Shown: in pieces, positions 12,175 to 13,641 of the stretch | Numbering within the stretch: position 1 is the stretch's first letter | Layout: each line of letters begins with the position of its first letter | The notes under the pieces: model-generated | Databases searched by the model: none | The model's input: the letters and a program-made list of their open reading frames with translations, nothing else | What the model was told of the DNA's origin: nothing | Translations under genes and position numbers: made by a program | Assembly: GCA_049800095.1 (NCBI GenBank) | Contig: JBARJD010000024.1 | Coordinates: 1 to 13,641, forward strand | DNA from: JAKIWV01 sp049800095 | GTDB lineage: Archaea > Thermoplasmatota > Thermoplasmata > Lutacidiplasmatales > UBA184 | Direction of reading: 5' to 3' | DNA length: 13,641 nucleotides

Positions 12175-12894
12175 ATGGGAACGCCGGATGCGAATCTGTC
12201 GACGGCTTCCGGCAACCCCATCAGCGGACCCGTCCTCATCCCCAACCTCTACCTCGACTCCGGCCAGATCGTGGAGGCCGACGCCGGCCAGTTCGAACCC
12301 GTCCTGGACGACGCCGGAAAACCGGTCGACCTGTTCGAGGTCTCGGACCGGCTCGTCGCGAAGTTCCAGCGCTTCTGCGTGGTGGATCTCGAGGGAGTCC
12401 GTCGAAACCGGCCGCAGCTCGACTACCTCCAGGAACTTTCGCGGAGCGGTGAGCTCTGGGTAGACGCCGGGATTCGAACGGGGGACCAGGTGATTGACAT
12501 CCTCGTGACCGGCGCGCGCCGGACCGTTCTTAGTACTGCCTATCTCCTCGGCGCCAAACAGCTCCGCCGCGCTTGGCGGCTCTCCACCGAGATCCTCTTC
12601 GCGGTCGAAACCGAGGGGGCCGTCGTTCGTTCGCGGGGGAACGACTGGGACGGGATGCCCGCCGCGGAAGCGGTCGGGAACGCCCGAACGGCTGGCATCG
12701 TCGATGTGATTGTGCGTAGCCGAAGCGGTCCGGTCGACTGGTGTCTCGTCCGCCAGCTCGCGACCCAAGGGCCCACTTGGGTCGACGGAGCGTCCGGGTC
12801 TTCGCTGCCGTTCCAACTCTCCTCGGCCCAGGCGGTCGGTGGGTTTTTCGACCCGCCCCGTGCACTGCTGATCGGTTCGGAGGAACATTCGTGA
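12175..12894 (+). CDS. HisA/HisF-like TIM-barrel protein, catalytic aspartates replaced
   Basis: 239 residues. The pattern follows HisA (ProFAR isomerase): strand 1 VLIPNLYLDSGQIVEADAG (20-38), FCVVDLEGVRRNRPQLDYLQEL (68-89) like the HisA beta-2 region, phosphate-site segment LWVDAGIRTGDQV (94-106), then RRTVLSTAYL (115-124), and a fifth strand EILFAVETEGAVVRS. HisA needs Asp in strand 1 (AIDL) and in strand 5 (SLD). Here these align with Tyr26 and with Glu145 or Val144, so normal isomerase activity is unlikely. Archaea carry HisA-related paralogues of unclear role, and this looks like one. It diverges from rnpB, with about 100 bp between the RNase P RNA 5' end and this ATG. Confidence 0.75.
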   Translation: MGTPDANLSTASGNPISGPVLIPNLYLDSGQIVEADAGQFEPVLDDAGKPVDLFEVSDRLVAKFQRFCVVDLEGVRRNRPQLDYLQELSRSGELWVDAGIRTGDQVIDILVTGARRTVLSTAYLLGAKQLRRAWRLSTEILFAVETEGAVVRSRGNDWDGMPAAEAVGNARTAGIVDVIVRSRSGPVDWCLVRQLATQGPTWVDGASGSSLPFQLSSAQAVGGFFDPPRALLIGSEEHS

Positions 12895-12986
12895 ATGCAC
12901 CAGGGCAGGACGACCGGCGTTCTCCCCCAAACCGCCCAGGGAGCTCAGCCACAACGGGCCGCGTTGGTCTTTCCAATCCTAGCCCA

Positions 12987-13049
12987 GTCCGGGATGATGA
13001 AGCCTAGAACCAGCTGATCGGTGATGAATGATGGGCGAGCTGACCGGAC
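12987..13049 (+). ncRNA. C/D box sRNA (double-guide 2'-O-methylation guide)
   Basis: All parts have canonical archaeal spacing. Terminal stem GTCCGG (12987-12992) pairs with CCGGAC (13044-13049). Box C is ATGATGA (12994-13000), followed by a 13-nt guide (AGCCTAGAACCAG) and box D' CTGA (13014-13017). A 3-nt spacer then leads to box C' GTGATGA (13021-13027), a 12-nt guide (ATGATGGGCGAG), and box D CTGA (13040-13043). It would assemble with L7Ae, Nop5 and fibrillarin. By the D+5 rule the predicted targets are the U in CUGGU|UCUAGGC and the second C-type position in CUCGC|CCAUCAU; which RNA carries them was not determined. Confidence 0.85.
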
Positions 13050-13181
13050 CTCAAGGACGTGCCCGGAAAACATGCGTTTAGACCCCTGCCGGAGCGGGTT
13101 TAGCGATGGGCCGGACCGGGCCGACGACTCCACGGTAGAGGATTGACCCGCTGTCCCGACCCTCCCGACTGTCCCGACCGA

Positions 13182-13316
13182 TTAGGTAACCAGGGATCTA
13201 GAACGGTCGCTCCGGAGGTCTATCACGAGGTCCACGGCCCCGAACACCGCCACGAGGATTCCCACCACGAGGAGGCCCATGTAATCGTTCAGCTGGTTCG
13301 TCGACACGGAGGCCAT
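13182..13316 (-). CDS. C-terminal half of a small membrane protein (second frame)
   Basis: From ATG 13316 this 44-residue frame reads MASVSTNQLNDY, then one TM helix (MGLLVVGILVAVFGAVDLVI) and a charged tail (DLRSDRSRSLVT). It overlaps the preceding frame by 28 bp. The frame is open well upstream but loses coding character there. Either a separate overlapping gene or, more likely, the second half of one two-TM protein broken by a frameshift near 13316-13335. Confidence 0.45.
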   Translation of the reverse strand: MASVSTNQLNDYMGLLVVGILVAVFGAVDLVIDLRSDRSRSLVT

Positions 13317-13453
13317 GCAGGACGCGTCAGTCGCCAGGCGTTCAGGAACGCGATGGCCTCCGCGCCGATGGCCACTAAGGCCAGACCGATCGCGAGCGTG
13401 ACCGCACCGTGGAAGGACCTCCGCAGCAACCGGACCCGCTCGGACTCGGACAT
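13289..13453 (-). CDS. N-terminal half of a small membrane protein (first frame)
   Basis: From ATG 13453, with GGGAG 6 nt upstream, the frame encodes MSESERVRLLRRSFHGAVTL followed by a TM helix (VTLAIGLALVAIGAEAIAFL), then changes after NAW into an Arg/Pro-rich end (RLTRPAWPPCRRTS) that looks like out-of-frame reading. Switching frame at that point would give a ~90-residue protein with two TM helices and a short loop containing TDASC. No family recognised. Confidence 0.5.
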   Translation of the reverse strand: MSESERVRLLRRSFHGAVTLAIGLALVAIGAEAIAFLNAWRLTRPAWPPCRRTS

Positions 13454-13458
13454 CTTCG

Positions 13459-13491
13459 CTCCCTCTCCCGCTCAACCGCGGAGAGAGGGAG
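13459..13491 (-). promoter_or_regulatory. long hairpin covering the ribosome-binding site of the two-TM gene
   Basis: On the mRNA strand CTCCCTCTC pairs with GAGAGGGAG (9 bp), continued after a one-base bulge by CCGC / GCGG around a 6-nt loop. The 3' arm holds the Shine-Dalgarno and ends 5 nt before ATG 13453, so folding would reduce initiation. Confidence 0.45.
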
Positions 13492-13641
13492 AGAGATGGT
13501 CCGCGGGGCCTCCTCATGGGACCCGACCGCGCCCGAGCGCGGGAGGGGCCCACGAGCGGAGCGAGTGGGAGGGACCCGCGCACTGAATGCGGATGTTAGG
13601 ATTTCGCTGGGGAGTAAGTGTAGATTCTCCAACCTCCCGCC

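Noticed and set aside
11706..12452. Long plus-strand frame (248 codons) after the recombinase, and minus-strand frames 11687-12097 and 11847-12245
   Set aside because: They lie over the RNase P RNA gene; the conserved blocks of that RNA explain the sequence, and the peptides have no domain character.
12891..13007. 38-codon plus ORF starting in the hisA-like stop (GTGA overlap)
   Set aside because: It is Pro/Arg/Ser-rich without domain character and runs into the C/D box sRNA.
12945..13133. 62-codon minus ORF
   Set aside because: Antisense to the C/D sRNA, with no start signals.
13150..13175. Short repeats of TGTCCCGACC / CTCCCGAC as a possible CRISPR or iteron set
   Set aside because: Only two to three imperfect 8-10-bp units with almost no spacers.

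Overview
The window is high-GC DNA from an archaeon. Three things point that way: an RNase P RNA of archaeal layout (minus strand, 11759-12071), a canonical archaeal double-guide C/D box sRNA (12987-13049), and TATA-like boxes 21-30 nt ahead of the hisA-like ATG and the inferred RNase P RNA 5' end. The proteins would fit a high-GC Thermoplasmatota lineage, but that placement is inference.

Layout. Positions 1-1182 hold the end of an EamA-type exporter and a SAM-dependent methyltransferase. After a poorly occupied gap (one candidate 56-residue ORF) comes a divergent unit: a two-gene ABC drug-type exporter on the minus strand (1641-3406) and a TetR-type repressor on the plus strand (3497-4231), sharing an AT-rich promoter. 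From about 4250 to 11782 lies a mosaic mobile region. It contains an acetolactate-synthase-like ThDP enzyme, a three-gene minus-strand cluster led by a BrnT-like toxin relative, an IS66-family element with recognisable terminal inverted repeats, a membrane protein cut by that IS, two small unknown proteins, and a tyrosine recombinase. To the right are rnpB, a divergent HisA-like TIM-barrel protein, the C/D sRNA and a two-TM protein split between two frames.

Main discovery. A perfect 68-bp direct repeat (4316-4383 and 11715-11782) brackets the mobile region. The right copy is the last 24 nt of the RNase P RNA gene plus 44 bp downstream of it, and it starts 12 bp after the recombinase stop codon. 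The simplest reading is a 7.4-kb integrative element inserted at the 3' end of rnpB that restores the gene with its own copy. Just outside the left repeat is the 3' tail of a second, diverged recombinase gene, so an older element probably occupied the same site. An ORF that begins one codon after the recombinase stop crosses the repeat, and its continuation lies at the other end of the element, so it would be rejoined only in the excised circle. A paralogous end module, carrying a tRNA-Ile fragment instead of the rnpB fragment, sits at 6552-6794 and suggests a related element that used a tRNA gene.
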